Positions 28,771 to 38,003 of a stretch of DNA of 64,000 nt are shown one piece after another. The DNA lies in contig JAIESR010000070.1 in the NCBI GenBank assembly GCA_019745775.1, positions 19,545-83,544 on the forward strand, in the 5' to 3' direction. Origin of the DNA: Xanthobacteraceae bacterium (GTDB taxonomy: Bacteria; Pseudomonadota; Alphaproteobacteria; Rhizobiales; Xanthobacteraceae). Each line of letters begins with the position of its first letter. Position 1 is the stretch's first letter. The translations under genes and the position numbers were made by a program. Below the pieces are notes generated by a model. It saw only the letters and a list, made by a program, of their open reading frames with translations, was not told the origin of the DNA and made no database searches.

Positions 28771-29067
28771 CTAGTGGGAAACCCGCGCGAGATTGGTGCC
28801 GGCCGAAATCGCCGCGATGGCGACGATCAGGCAGACCAAAAATGCGACCATGGCTTTGTTGACGGTTGCGGCGTGCGCGCCGGCCGCGCCTTGCAGGCGG
28901 CCGGCCGTGAACATCCAGTTGAAGATGGCGCGCGACATCATTCCCTTCTGCTGCGGGTCATCCGATAGCGCGCCCATGGTCCGGACGTAGAACACCGCGC
29001 CGGCGATCCAGCTGGCGACCGCGCCGGCAATGGCAAGACCTGCCACGATGTATGCGACGAGTGCCAT
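28771..29067 (-). CDS. two-helix membrane protein between pdhA and pdhB
   Basis: A 98-residue protein with an N-terminal membrane helix (about residues 4-28, AYIVAGLAIAGAVASWIAGAVFYV) and a second at the C-terminus (about 70-90, AMVAFLVCLIVAIAAISAGTNL). The loop between them (RTMGALSDDPQQKGMMSRAIFNWMF) is mildly charged. I do not recognise a family. It starts 11 bases after the pdhA stop and ends 24 bases before pdhB, so it is certainly part of the pdh transcript. Any role at the membrane for the complex would be inference. Confidence 0.6.
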   Translation of the reverse strand: MALVAYIVAGLAIAGAVASWIAGAVFYVRTMGALSDDPQQKGMMSRAIFNWMFTAGRLQGAAGAHAATVNKAMVAFLVCLIVAIAAISAGTNLARVSH

Positions 29068-29078
29068 GCGCGTCCGGC

Positions 29079-30101
29079 TCAGGCGTAGACGTCGGTGTAA
29101 AGCTCGGAGGGATCCGGCTCGGGATCGTGTGTTGCAAATTCGGCCGCTTCGTTGGCGACGAGGCGAACTTCCGTGTCGATCTTCTTGAGTGCGTCTTCAG
29201 TGCTCCACTTCTTGGCAATGAGACGCTGCCGCACCTGCTCGATTGGATCGTGCTCGGTGCGGTATTTATCGACCTCTTCCTTGGAACGATATTTCGCGGG
29301 ATCCGACATGGAGTGCCCGCGATAACGATAGGTCAGCATTTCAAGAATGATCGGGCCGTTGCCCTCGCGGCACCATTTGACCGCTTTCTCGCCCGCGGCT
29401 TTCACCGCGCGCACGTCCATGCCGTCGACCTGCTCGCCGGGGATGCCATGCGCGCTGCCGCGCTGCGCGAGATTGGTGGTCGCGGAGGCGCGGTTCAGGG
29501 ACGTGCCCATGGCATACTGGTTGTTCTCGATGATGTAGATCACAGGCAGCTTCCAGAGCTTCGCCATGTTGAAGCTTTCGTAGACCTGGCCCTGGTTGGC
29601 GGCGCCGTCGCCGAAATAGGTCAGGCTCACATTGTCGTTGCCGCGGTAGCGGTTGGCGAAGGCGAGGCCGGTGCCGAGCGGCACCTGCGCGGCGACGATG
29701 CCGTGTCCGCCGTAGAAGCCCTTCTCGACGGAGAACATGTGCATGGAGCCGCCCTTGCCCTTGGAATACCCGCCGCGGCGGCCGGTCAGCTCGGCCATCA
29801 CGCCCTTGGCGTCCATTCCGCAGGCCAGCATGTGACCGTGGTCGCGGTAGCCGGTGATGATCTGGTCGCCGGCCTTCAGCGCCATCTGCATGCCGACAAC
29901 GACCGCCTCCTGGCCGATGTAGAGGTGACAAAACCCGCCAATCAGGCCCATGCCGTACATCTGGCCGGCCTTTTCCTCGAACCGGCGGATCAGCAGCATG
30001 TCGCGGAACGCCTTGAGTTCCTGTTCCTTGGTCAGGTCCGGCGGGGCCCCCCGGTCATCCGGAACTGGCTGGATAGCGGCTTTGCTGCTGGCAACGGCCA
30101 T
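29079..30101 (-). CDS. pdhA: pyruvate dehydrogenase E1 alpha subunit
   Basis: Catalytic alpha subunit of the E1 component, which decarboxylates pyruvate with thiamine diphosphate. The 340-residue product carries the ThDP/Mg motif GDGAANQGQVYESFNMAKLWKLPVIYIIENN, the phosphorylation-loop-like segment YRYRGHSMSDPAKYR, and the N-terminal MLLIRRFEEKAGQMYGMGLI signature. The ATG at 30101 has GAGGAGCTT just upstream and is preferred over an in-frame start 10 codons earlier. It is the first gene of the pdh group, after a 146-base gap following ftsB. Confidence 0.96.
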   Translation of the reverse strand: MAVASSKAAIQPVPDDRGAPPDLTKEQELKAFRDMLLIRRFEEKAGQMYGMGLIGGFCHLYIGQEAVVVGMQMALKAGDQIITGYRDHGHMLACGMDAKGVMAELTGRRGGYSKGKGGSMHMFSVEKGFYGGHGIVAAQVPLGTGLAFANRYRGNDNVSLTYFGDGAANQGQVYESFNMAKLWKLPVIYIIENNQYAMGTSLNRASATTNLAQRGSAHGIPGEQVDGMDVRAVKAAGEKAVKWCREGNGPIILEMLTYRYRGHSMSDPAKYRSKEEVDKYRTEHDPIEQVRQRLIAKKWSTEDALKKIDTEVRLVANEAAEFATHDPEPDPSELYTDVYA

Positions 30102-30247
30102 GAAGCTCCTCGACGAAAGTGGCGGCCCCAAACTAGGCCATTGGCCGCCCTCCCCTTAGCCGAAATCCCGGCGCGACGAAAGCGCGGCAGGTGGCGAAAG
30201 GAATTGCTTTTGCTGGATAAAACCGAACCTGGGCGCCTGGCAGCGGC

Positions 30248-30562
30248 TTATCGCCGCCGCACCAACGTCAGGTCGCGGGCATCGACATAATCAAGCAGCG
30301 CGCGCGCCCGCTCGTCGAGCATGTCCGGGTCGAGGCTCTCCGATTTCAACAGCGCCACCCGCCGCTCCCACTGCTGGCGCTCGGCCCGCAGCGTATCGCG
30401 CTCCTTCGTCAGCCGCGCCATCTGCAGGTCGAGCGCCTGGCGGGCATGGATGCCGTGATTGCCGGTATAGGCGTTGACGCCGAAATATCCGATCAGCAGC
30501 GCCGCCCCGAGATAGAGGCCGAGCGCGGTCAGGACGGTACGGAGTCGCCTGCGGGTGACCAT
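30248..30562 (-). CDS. ftsB: septum formation initiator family protein, FtsB/DivIC-like
   Basis: Bitopic division protein of the FtsQLB group. The 104-residue product has a short cytoplasmic basic tail (MVTRRRLR), one membrane helix (about residues 9-30, VLTALGLYLGAALLIGYF), and a periplasmic coiled coil (ALDLQMARLTKERDTLRAERQQWERRVALL), followed by the conserved LDPDMLDERARALLDYVD. The position between eno and pdhA is the standard one in Rhizobiales. An ATG at 30562 is chosen; a GTG three codons upstream is possible, and neither has a strong ribosome binding site. An extended frame of the upstream oxygenase gene overlaps it because of a frameshift. Confidence 0.88.
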   Translation of the reverse strand: MVTRRRLRTVLTALGLYLGAALLIGYFGVNAYTGNHGIHARQALDLQMARLTKERDTLRAERQQWERRVALLKSESLDPDMLDERARALLDYVDARDLTLVRRR

Positions 30563-30606
30563 GAACGGCACGATGGCCGCGTCGCGTTAAGAGGCCTTTA
30601 ACGACG

Positions 30607-31412
30607 TCAGCCCGGTGTGCGCCGGAACTCGTTGAGAACGAAGTTCCGATGCGCTTGCCGCGGTTGCGGAAGAAGCGCAGCACGCCGGCATCGACAAAAT
30701 ACGTGAGCAGAATCGAATCGCGCGTCGTCACCTCGCTGCCGACCGGGTCGGCCGAGTGCCAGGTCTCCTTGTCGACCGCGAACGCATAGCCGGTATTGGG
30801 CGCGAACTTCATCTGCTTGCGCTTGGGCATGCTGCCGTCGAGCAGATGGTCGTGGAAGATCGTGCCGATATGCGTCGTCGACGCATCGCGCGGCAAATAG
30901 AGCTGGACCGTGATTCCCTTCCAATGCGTGTCGGGATGCGGGGTGATCCGATAGCCCGGTATGTCGCGGGTCAGGATCGGCACCGGATACATCCCGACCT
31001 TGGCGAAGTCGGCGCCAAAGCGCGCCGACAGGCCCGGCGCCAGGCGCCGCACGAACGCATCCCTGACCGCCGCGGAGCACAGCGCCGCGCCGACCACGTC
31101 CCAGACCGCGCGTTTTTCAGGAGGCAGGCCGCGGATGTATTCCGGGAACAGGTCGATCTTCACCCGCGTATGGGTGCCGTCGGCCATGTCGTTGCCTTTG
31201 GCGCGGCCCGACATCGGACGGTAGTCGGACGACACCGGCATCGCCGCCAGCATGTCGGCATAGACATTGTCGGGGAACACGCGATCGAACGTAAGGTGGT
31301 AGAACGGCGACGTGTCCGACTGCGCGGCATCGATCGATGCGGCCACGAATCGGCTCAGGCTCTCAACGGCGTTGCGCCGGTCGAGCGATTTCAGTTCGAT
31401 CGACTGGTCCAT
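30607..31412 (-). CDS. 2OG-Fe(II) oxygenase-like protein, apparent single-base frameshift near its 3' end
   Basis: A putative non-haem iron, 2-oxoglutarate-dependent oxygenase of about 268 residues. The HxD iron ligands are in RITPHPDTHWKG, the distal histidine in KETWHSADPVG, and the 2OG-binding arginine may be in TTRDSILLTYF. The frame from the ATG at 31412 is clean through RFFRNRGKRIG (to about 30645). It then slips: staying in frame gives a meaningless 117-residue tail running into ftsB, while shifting by one base gives FVLNEFRRTPG and a stop at 30607. One missing A in GGAAC (minus strand, near 30642) would explain this. It could be a real mutation or a sequencing error. Confidence 0.75.
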
Positions 31413-31498
31413 TTGGAACCCGCTCCAAATTTCCGGATGTGTTTCTTCGCCGTTCCCGTTGGGGACTATAGCGCCAAGAGGCGCGCCGCGCGAGCTTG

Positions 31499-32821
<1,323 letters not shown>

Positions 32822-32911
32822 CTACAGGATCGGCCGCCGGCGCGCAAAGCGCAGCCGCCCTGCGGTGGTGCGGACCGCCCCTGTCCACTATGGTACGGAC
32901 GGGAGATTCTG

Positions 32912-33412
32912 ATGAGCTATGTCCAACGCGTCCTCCAGCCCGGCGAAGTGATCCGGCATACGGCTTCGGCCCACTGGATCATCTATTGGCCGGGCGCGCT
33001 CTGCTTGGTGTTGGCGCTGGTCGCGCTCATCTGGGCGATTTTTCTGCCTGACAACCTTGGGAGATGGGTCCACTGGCTTGCCGCCCTGCTCGCCCTCGTG
33101 GGCATCGCATTCCTGATCCGCGAGTGGTTCGGATGGTGGTCCACCGAAATCGCTGTCACCAACCTGCGCGTCATCTATAAGACCGGGCTGATCAAGCGCA
33201 CGACCAACGAAATGAACATGGACAAGGTCGAGAGCGTGAAGGTCGAGCAATCGGTGCTTGGCCGAATTCTCGACTATGGCAAGGTCAGCATCACAGGCAC
33301 CGGCGCCGGCCTGGAAGCATTGGATGGCGTCGCGCAACCGATCGAGCTTCGCAACAGTATCACCGGCGTTTCCCACGGCCACGATGTCCAAAGCTCCCCG
33401 CCACCTCGGTAA
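32912..33412 (+). CDS. PH domain (YdbS-like) membrane protein
   Basis: A 166-residue membrane protein with two hydrophobic helices near the N-terminus (about residues 22-45, [23 protein letters not shown], and 52-70) and a bacterial PH-like (bPH2/YdbS) domain: [54 protein letters not shown]. Members are of unknown function and usually face the cytoplasm from a membrane hairpin. The ATG at 32912 has GGGAG 6 bases upstream. Its 3' end overlaps the queF start by 29 bases in another frame, which suggests translational coupling. Confidence 0.85.
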   Translation: MSYVQRVLQPGEVIRHTASAHWIIYWPGALCLVLALVALIWAIFLPDNLGRWVHWLAALLALVGIAFLIREWFGWWSTEIAVTNLRVIYKTGLIKRTTNEMNMDKVESVKVEQSVLGRILDYGKVSITGTGAGLEALDGVAQPIELRNSITGVSHGHDVQSSPPPR

Positions 33413-33836
33413 GCCCTCCGCGGTCCCGGCCTCGCCCGCCCAGGCGGTGCTCGACCGCGTGCAGAACCCGCATGGAGACAGCAACTACATGGCGCGTTTC
33501 ACCGCGCCCGAGTTCACCACGCTCTGCCCGATCACGGGGCAGCCCGATTTCGCGCATCTCGTCATCGACTACGTACCAGGCAAATGGCTGGTGGAGTCGA
33601 AGTCGCTGAAGCTCTATCTCAACAGCTATCGCAACCACGGCGCCTTCCACGAGGACTGCACGGTCGCGATCGGCAAGAAGCTGTTCGACCTGCTCAAGCC
33701 GAAATGGCTGCGCATCGGCGGCTACTGGTATCCGCGCGGCGGCATGCCGATCGACGTGTTCTGGCAAGCGGGCAGATTGCCCAAGGACGTCTGGGTGCCG
33801 GACCAGGGCGTCTCCCCCTATCGCGGGCGCGGCTGA
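33384..33836 (+). CDS. queF: NADPH-dependent 7-cyano-7-deazaguanine reductase
   Basis: Reduces preQ0 to preQ1 in queuosine tRNA modification. The 150-residue product is the short (type I, unimodular) form. It shows the catalytic cysteine C48 and acid D55 in [13 protein letters not shown] with the correct spacing of seven, the NADPH-binding QueF signature in [22 protein letters not shown], and the C-terminal [10 protein letters not shown]. The chosen ATG at 33384 lies inside the end of the upstream gene. No other queuosine gene is present in the window. Confidence 0.94.
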   Translation: MSKAPRHLGKPSAVPASPAQAVLDRVQNPHGDSNYMARFTAPEFTTLCPITGQPDFAHLVIDYVPGKWLVESKSLKLYLNSYRNHGAFHEDCTVAIGKKLFDLLKPKWLRIGGYWYPRGGMPIDVFWQAGRLPKDVWVPDQGVSPYRGRG

Positions 33837-33859
33837 GAGCCGCGCAAGGCGGCACCAGA

Positions 33860-34399
33860 TCACCCCGCCGCCGCGGGCGGCCTGATGTCGAAGCCCTGAT
33901 TGATCGCCGCGAACATCTGATAGAATCCGGACAACACCACGATCTCGACCAGCCCCTGCCTGCCCCACGCCGCGGCGGCTTGCGCCTGCAAATCGTCCGG
34001 CACCACCTGCCACGACATTGTCCGCTGCAGGATCGCATGCGCGAGCGCGTAGGGTTGCGGCAGCACCGCCGCGCGGCTGGAGCCAACGGCATCGATCACG
34101 TCCTCCGGCAAACCGGCGGCGCGGGCATGGGCGATGTGATCGTGCCATTCGAAGCCGGCGCCGGTCGTGCGCGCAACCGTAAGCACGACGAACTGGTAGA
34201 CGGTTCGCGGCAGAACGCCCTCGAACTTGAGGAAGAAGCCGAGCTCCTCGATGCGGCGCGCGAGCTCGGGATGATTGAGCAATGCGAGATACGGGCCGCC
34301 GAAGCCTTCGCCCCTGGCCCGGCGCCGCTCCGCCATCGTGGCGTACAGCGCCTGCGCGTCGGCCGGGAGCTGCGCGACGTTCATGTCGAGCACGGTCAT
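33860..34399 (-). CDS. carboxymuconolactone decarboxylase (AhpD-like) family protein
   Basis: A 179-residue all-helical protein of the CMD/AhpD superfamily. The region GPYLALLNHPELARRIEELGFFLKFEGVLPRTVYQFVVLTVARTTGAGFEWHDHIAHARAAGL carries the typical ExxxH-type dyad in FEWHDHIAHA, but not the CxxC redox pair of peroxidase AhpD. Such members act as decarboxylases or on aromatic lactones. The ATG at 34399 lies 10 bases downstream of the ThDP-enzyme stop, so the two are co-transcribed and probably act in one pathway. The substrate is unknown. Confidence 0.85.
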   Translation of the reverse strand: MTVLDMNVAQLPADAQALYATMAERRRARGEGFGGPYLALLNHPELARRIEELGFFLKFEGVLPRTVYQFVVLTVARTTGAGFEWHDHIAHARAAGLPEDVIDAVGSSRAAVLPQPYALAHAILQRTMSWQVVPDDLQAQAAAAWGRQGLVEIVVLSGFYQMFAAINQGFDIRPPAAAG

Positions 34400-34409
34400 C
34401 TGACAATTC

Positions 34410-36128
34410 CTATTCGTGATAGGACCACGCATGCGCGCCGGCGCTGAAGTCATAGACCGGCGTCACGCAATCCTTGTCCGCCTTGACGTCGACCAGCGCG
34501 GTGCATCCTGCCGCAAGGGCCGCCGCAAGCGTGCTCGCAAGGTCTTTCGGATCGCGCACGGTGAAGCCTTGCGCCCCGAAAGCACGCGCAAACGCCGCCC
34601 AGTCGTGGTCGGGGATGCTGGTCAACTCCGACGGAAGTTCGCCATATTGGCGGGCGCGCAGCCAGACGTTGCCGAGCGCACCATTGTTGATCACGACGTA
34701 GACGATCGGCAACCGGTAGCGGGCCGCGGTCTGAAGATCGATGCCGTGCATTTGCATGCAGCCGTCCCCGGTGATCACGGCGACGCGCCGGTCCGGCTGC
34801 GCGCACTGCACGCCGACGGCGGCGGGAATCGCCCAGCCCATCGGTCCGAGATTGGTGGCCGAGATGTAGCTCCGCGGCTGGTAGGCGGTCCAGTAATGCC
34901 CGGCGAAGGCGCGGTGAGCGCCGGAGTCGACCAGCACGATGCCGTCGCGCGGAAGCGCCTGGCGTAGTGCCGTGATCGCCGCGGCTGGATGGATCGGCAG
35001 TGTTGGACGGCTGCAGTTCTCGACGTCATAGAGCCGCGGCCCTGCCGTGATCCTGGCCAGCCATTCCCGGCGCTGCGCCTGGCCGGCCTGGAGCGAGGGC
35101 TCAATATCGGCGGCACGCGCGAGCATGAGATCGAGGAAGGCGTGGCAGCTTCCCGGGACGACATGACCGAGATCAGCGTTGGCGGTGAGCTCGTCCATGT
35201 CGGTGTTGACGTGGATCGTGAGCGCCTTGCAGCCTTCGCGCACCGTCCAGTGCATCGTATCTCGCTCGTTGAAGCCGGAGCCGAGCACCAGCAAACAGTC
35301 TAGCCCGCCGCCGAGAATTGCCGCGGTGGCGTGGCGGGTGCCGGCATAGCCGAACACGCCGAGCGAAAGCGCGTGGTCTTCGGGGAACACGCCTTTGGCG
35401 CGCAACGTCGTCGCCACCGGGATCGACCAGCGTTCCGCAATCTCGCGCAGGCTCTGCGCGGCGGCATCGTGCTCGACGCCGGCGCCGGCCAGCATGGCGA
35501 GCCTTGGCCGCTTGGCGTTCGCGAGCAGCGGCAGCGCCGCCTCCGCCTGGCCCATGCTCAAGGGCCGCAGGTCCGCGAAATAGGGCGCGACGCTGACGTA
35601 GTCGGTGGCGCATTCGCCGACCAGCGCATCACGCGTCAGGGACAAATGCACCGGCCCGCGCGGCTGCGTCCACATGGCGGTAAGCGCATGGCGGAAGTAG
35701 TGCGGCAGGTTCTGAACGCCGGCGACCGTCGTCGACATCCGGGTCAGCGTCGTCATCACCGCGGTATCGTTGAGGGTGGCCTGGCTCGCGTCCTGGAACG
35801 CGCCGCGCCCCTCCATCGCGAGCGGGACCTCGCCGGTCATCACCATGAGCGGCGAGCCATCGGTTTTGGCGGCGGCGACCGCGGTCGCCATGTTGCATGC
35901 GCCCGGACCGCCGATGCCGAGCGCGGCGCCGAAGCGCCCCGAGGCGCGGGCATAACCGTCCGCCATATAGACCGCTCCGCCCTCGTGCGCCGCCACGACC
36001 GGGATGAGCTTGTCCTGGCGCGCCAGCGCCGGCATGAACGGGTCGATCAAGCCGCCGGGGACGAGGAATAGGTGGCGCAGCCCCTCCCGGGCGAGCGCGT
36101 CGAGGATGAAGTCGGTACCGAGCGTCAT
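34410..36128 (-). CDS. thiamine-diphosphate-dependent enzyme, acetolactate synthase-like
   Basis: A 572-residue ThDP enzyme with the three-domain layout of the acetohydroxyacid synthase/benzoylformate decarboxylase superfamily: the Pyr domain (catalytic glutamate in AAHEGGAVYMADGYARASG), the central domain, and the PP domain with the ThDP/Mg motif GDGCMQMHGIDLQTAARYRLPIVYVVINN. The usual FAD-binding arginine pattern of true acetolactate synthase was not verified, and no small regulatory subunit is encoded, so anabolic AHAS is unlikely. It follows thiE by 92 bases on the same strand and is coupled to a CMD-family gene. A decarboxylase or lyase of 2-oxo acids is the best guess. Confidence 0.85.
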   Translation of the reverse strand: MTLGTDFILDALAREGLRHLFLVPGGLIDPFMPALARQDKLIPVVAAHEGGAVYMADGYARASGRFGAALGIGGPGACNMATAVAAAKTDGSPLMVMTGEVPLAMEGRGAFQDASQATLNDTAVMTTLTRMSTTVAGVQNLPHYFRHALTAMWTQPRGPVHLSLTRDALVGECATDYVSVAPYFADLRPLSMGQAEAALPLLANAKRPRLAMLAGAGVEHDAAAQSLREIAERWSIPVATTLRAKGVFPEDHALSLGVFGYAGTRHATAAILGGGLDCLLVLGSGFNERDTMHWTVREGCKALTIHVNTDMDELTANADLGHVVPGSCHAFLDLMLARAADIEPSLQAGQAQRREWLARITAGPRLYDVENCSRPTLPIHPAAAITALRQALPRDGIVLVDSGAHRAFAGHYWTAYQPRSYISATNLGPMGWAIPAAVGVQCAQPDRRVAVITGDGCMQMHGIDLQTAARYRLPIVYVVINNGALGNVWLRARQYGELPSELTSIPDHDWAAFARAFGAQGFTVRDPKDLASTLAAALAAGCTALVDVKADKDCVTPVYDFSAGAHAWSYHE

Positions 36129-36220
36129 GTTGGGGCCTCTCTCACGGCTGCAATGCCGCTAGGCCATATTGTCTTAATACGCCGCTAACGGCTTGACGCT
36201 TGCGCTCGCGACGCATCGCT

Positions 36221-36841
36221 TTAGCGCGCCACCGTCGCCAACAGCGCCTTCGTTTCCACGGCTGGATCGGCGGCGCGCATGATCGAGCCCATCACCGCGA
36301 TCCCCGCGACGCCGACCGCCAGCACCTCGGCGGCACGCGTGGCATTCAGCCCGCCGATGGCCACGAGCGGCACGCGCGCGCTCCTGGCGAGATCGGCGAG
36401 ACCCTTGCGGCCGATCTCAGGGCCATAGCCGGGCTTGCTCGCGGTCTCGTAGGCCGGGCCGGCAATCGCGTAGTCGGCGATCGCGGGATCGACCGCCGCC
36501 GCCTCCACGGCCGTGTGGATCGACACGCCGATCAGCTTGTCGGGCCCGAGCAGATTGCGGCTCGCCGCGGCGTCGCCGTTCGCCGAGACGTGCACGCCGT
36601 CGGCGCCAGCGGCCTTCGCCAGCGCGGCATCGCCGTGCAAGGTGAGCCGCGCGCCATTGCGCCGCGCGATCGGCAAGAGCAGGCGCACCAGCGCGATCTG
36701 ATCGTCCTCCGGCAGGTCCTTCTCGCGCACGCTGACCCAGCGGCAGCCCGCGGCCAGCGCCGCGGCGACCACTTCGGCCAAGGGCTTGCGCGCCTGCCGG
36801 CGGTCGGTGACCAGAAGCAGCGGCGGGTGCGGCAGCCTCAC
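36221..36841 (-). CDS. thiE: thiamine-phosphate synthase
   Basis: Joins the HMP pyrophosphate and thiazole phosphate moieties to form thiamine phosphate. The 206-residue TIM barrel shows [17 protein letters not shown] (pyrophosphate contact), [11 protein letters not shown], the flexible-loop equivalent [19 protein letters not shown], and the phosphate site [29 protein letters not shown]. The start is a GTG that overlaps the thiG stop (GTGA, 36838-36841), so it is translated by coupling. It is the last clear thi gene of thiO-thiS-thiG-thiE. Confidence 0.93.
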   Translation of the reverse strand: MRLPHPPLLLVTDRRQARKPLAEVVAAALAAGCRWVSVREKDLPEDDQIALVRLLLPIARRNGARLTLHGDAALAKAAGADGVHVSANGDAAASRNLLGPDKLIGVSIHTAVEAAAVDPAIADYAIAGPAYETASKPGYGPEIGRKGLADLARSARVPLVAIGGLNATRAAEVLAVGVAGIAVMGSIMRAADPAVETKALLATVAR

Positions 36842-37608
36842 GTTCCGACGAGGCCGAATTGCGGGCTCGAGGGCTCCGCGTGGGCGATCTTCGGGATGCG
36901 GCCGGCGAGCCGCGCCGCGCGCCCACCTTCGACGCCCGCGCGCATCGCCTTCGCCATCAGTACCGGATCCTGCGCCTTCGACACCGCCGTGTTGAGCAGC
37001 ACCGCCGAGCAGCCGAGCTCCATCGCCAGCGCGGCGTCGGACGCCGTGCCGATGCCGGCATCGAGCACGACGGGAACCGGCGAGCGCGCACAGACCAGCT
37101 CGATGAGATGCGGGTTCGAAATCCCAAGACCCGACCCGATCAGTGAACCGAGCGGCATCACGGCGGCGGCGCCGGCATCGGCGAGCTTGCGGCACACCAC
37201 CGGGTCCTCGGTGCAGTACGGCAGCACCACGAAACCCTTCGCCACCAGCGCCTCGGTGGCTTTGATCAGCTCGTCAGTGTCGGGATAGAGCAGTTCGCGA
37301 TCGCCGATCACCTCGATCTTCACCCAGTTCGTACCGAGCGCTTCGCGCGCCAGCTCGGCGGTGAGGATCGCGTCCTTCGCGGTCTGGCAGCCGGCGGTGT
37401 TCGGCAGAAAGTGGATGTCCTTCGGAATCAGGTCGGCAAGGCTCTCGTCGTCACCGGCGAGACTGATGCGCCGGATCGACGCCGTGACCATTTCGCTGCC
37501 GCTCGCGGCGACGCTGTCGAGCATGATTTTCCGGTTCGGATAACCGGCGGTGCCGAGGAACAGCCGCGAGCGGAACTCCCGGCCGGCAATGATCAACGGA
37601 TCGGACAT
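36838..37608 (-). CDS. thiG: thiazole synthase
   Basis: Forms the thiazole phosphate ring from 1-deoxyxylulose 5-phosphate, the ThiS thiocarboxylate and dehydroglycine. The 256-residue barrel has [12 protein letters not shown], the Schiff-base lysine K97 in [11 protein letters not shown], the phosphate segment [33 protein letters not shown] and the family ending. The ATG at 37608 has GGAGTT 6 bases upstream and is preferred over an in-frame start 10 codons earlier. A palindromic repeat element lies between it and thiS. Its stop overlaps thiE. Confidence 0.95.
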   Translation of the reverse strand: MSDPLIIAGREFRSRLFLGTAGYPNRKIMLDSVAASGSEMVTASIRRISLAGDDESLADLIPKDIHFLPNTAGCQTAKDAILTAELAREALGTNWVKIEVIGDRELLYPDTDELIKATEALVAKGFVVLPYCTEDPVVCRKLADAGAAAVMPLGSLIGSGLGISNPHLIELVCARSPVPVVLDAGIGTASDAALAMELGCSAVLLNTAVSKAQDPVLMAKAMRAGVEGGRAARLAGRIPKIAHAEPSSPQFGLVGT

Positions 37609-37644
37609 CTGCAACTCCAACGTCTGCCCCGCCTCCAACCTCTC

Positions 37645-37716
37645 CGCTCATGCCCGCGAAAGCGGGCATCCAGAATCTCTTCCTCAAGACTGGGTCCCCG
37701 CTTGCGCGGGGACGAG
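37645..37716. repeat. REP-like double-hairpin element between thiS and thiG
   Basis: Two short perfect palindromes lie close together: ATGCCCGC-GAAA-GCGGGCAT (37650-37669) and GTCCCCGC-TTGC-GCGGGGAC (37694-37713). The layout, with CATCCAG/ACTGGGT near the inner edges, matches the widespread intergenic palindromic repeats of Bradyrhizobium-like genomes. Inside an operon it may stabilise or process the thi mRNA and set a lower level of thiG and thiE relative to thiS. Confidence 0.75.
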
Positions 37717-37768
37717 CGGGGAGAGCCCGCGATCTCTCTTACAACGAACATGGACCTAGCCGCCTGCA

Positions 37769-37993
37769 TCAACCGCCCTGCCGCGCGCGCACGATCTCGA
37801 CGCTGTCGCCGGGGTGGAGCTGCGTGGTCGGCCACTCGGCGCGCGGCACGACCGCGCCGTTGAGTGCGACCGCGATGCCCTTCTGGCCGGTGTCGACGGC
37901 CTTCTCCGCCAGCAACGCAGCGAGCGTGGCGGCGGTCAGCGGCTCGTCCTGGCCGTTGAGCCGAAACTGAGCGTTGAGCGTGGCTTGCGTCAT
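37769..37993 (-). CDS. thiS: sulfur carrier protein ThiS
   Basis: Ubiquitin-fold sulfur carrier for thiazole formation. The 74-residue product ends in the obligatory diglycine (RARQGG, G73-G74), where the thiocarboxylate forms, and contains the core NGQDEPLTAATLAALL and VALNGAVVPRAEW. The ATG at 37993 lies 10 bases after the thiO stop. An in-frame upstream start would overlap thiO and add a basic extension, so it is rejected. Confidence 0.93.
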   Translation of the reverse strand: MTQATLNAQFRLNGQDEPLTAATLAALLAEKAVDTGQKGIAVALNGAVVPRAEWPTTQLHPGDSVEIVRARQGG

Positions 37994-38003
37994 GCGCTTG
38001 ACC

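Noticed and set aside
30291..30606. Extension of the oxygenase frame into ftsB
   Set aside because: The tail has shadow-type Arg/Pro/Gly composition and overlaps a real division gene; a frameshift explains it better.
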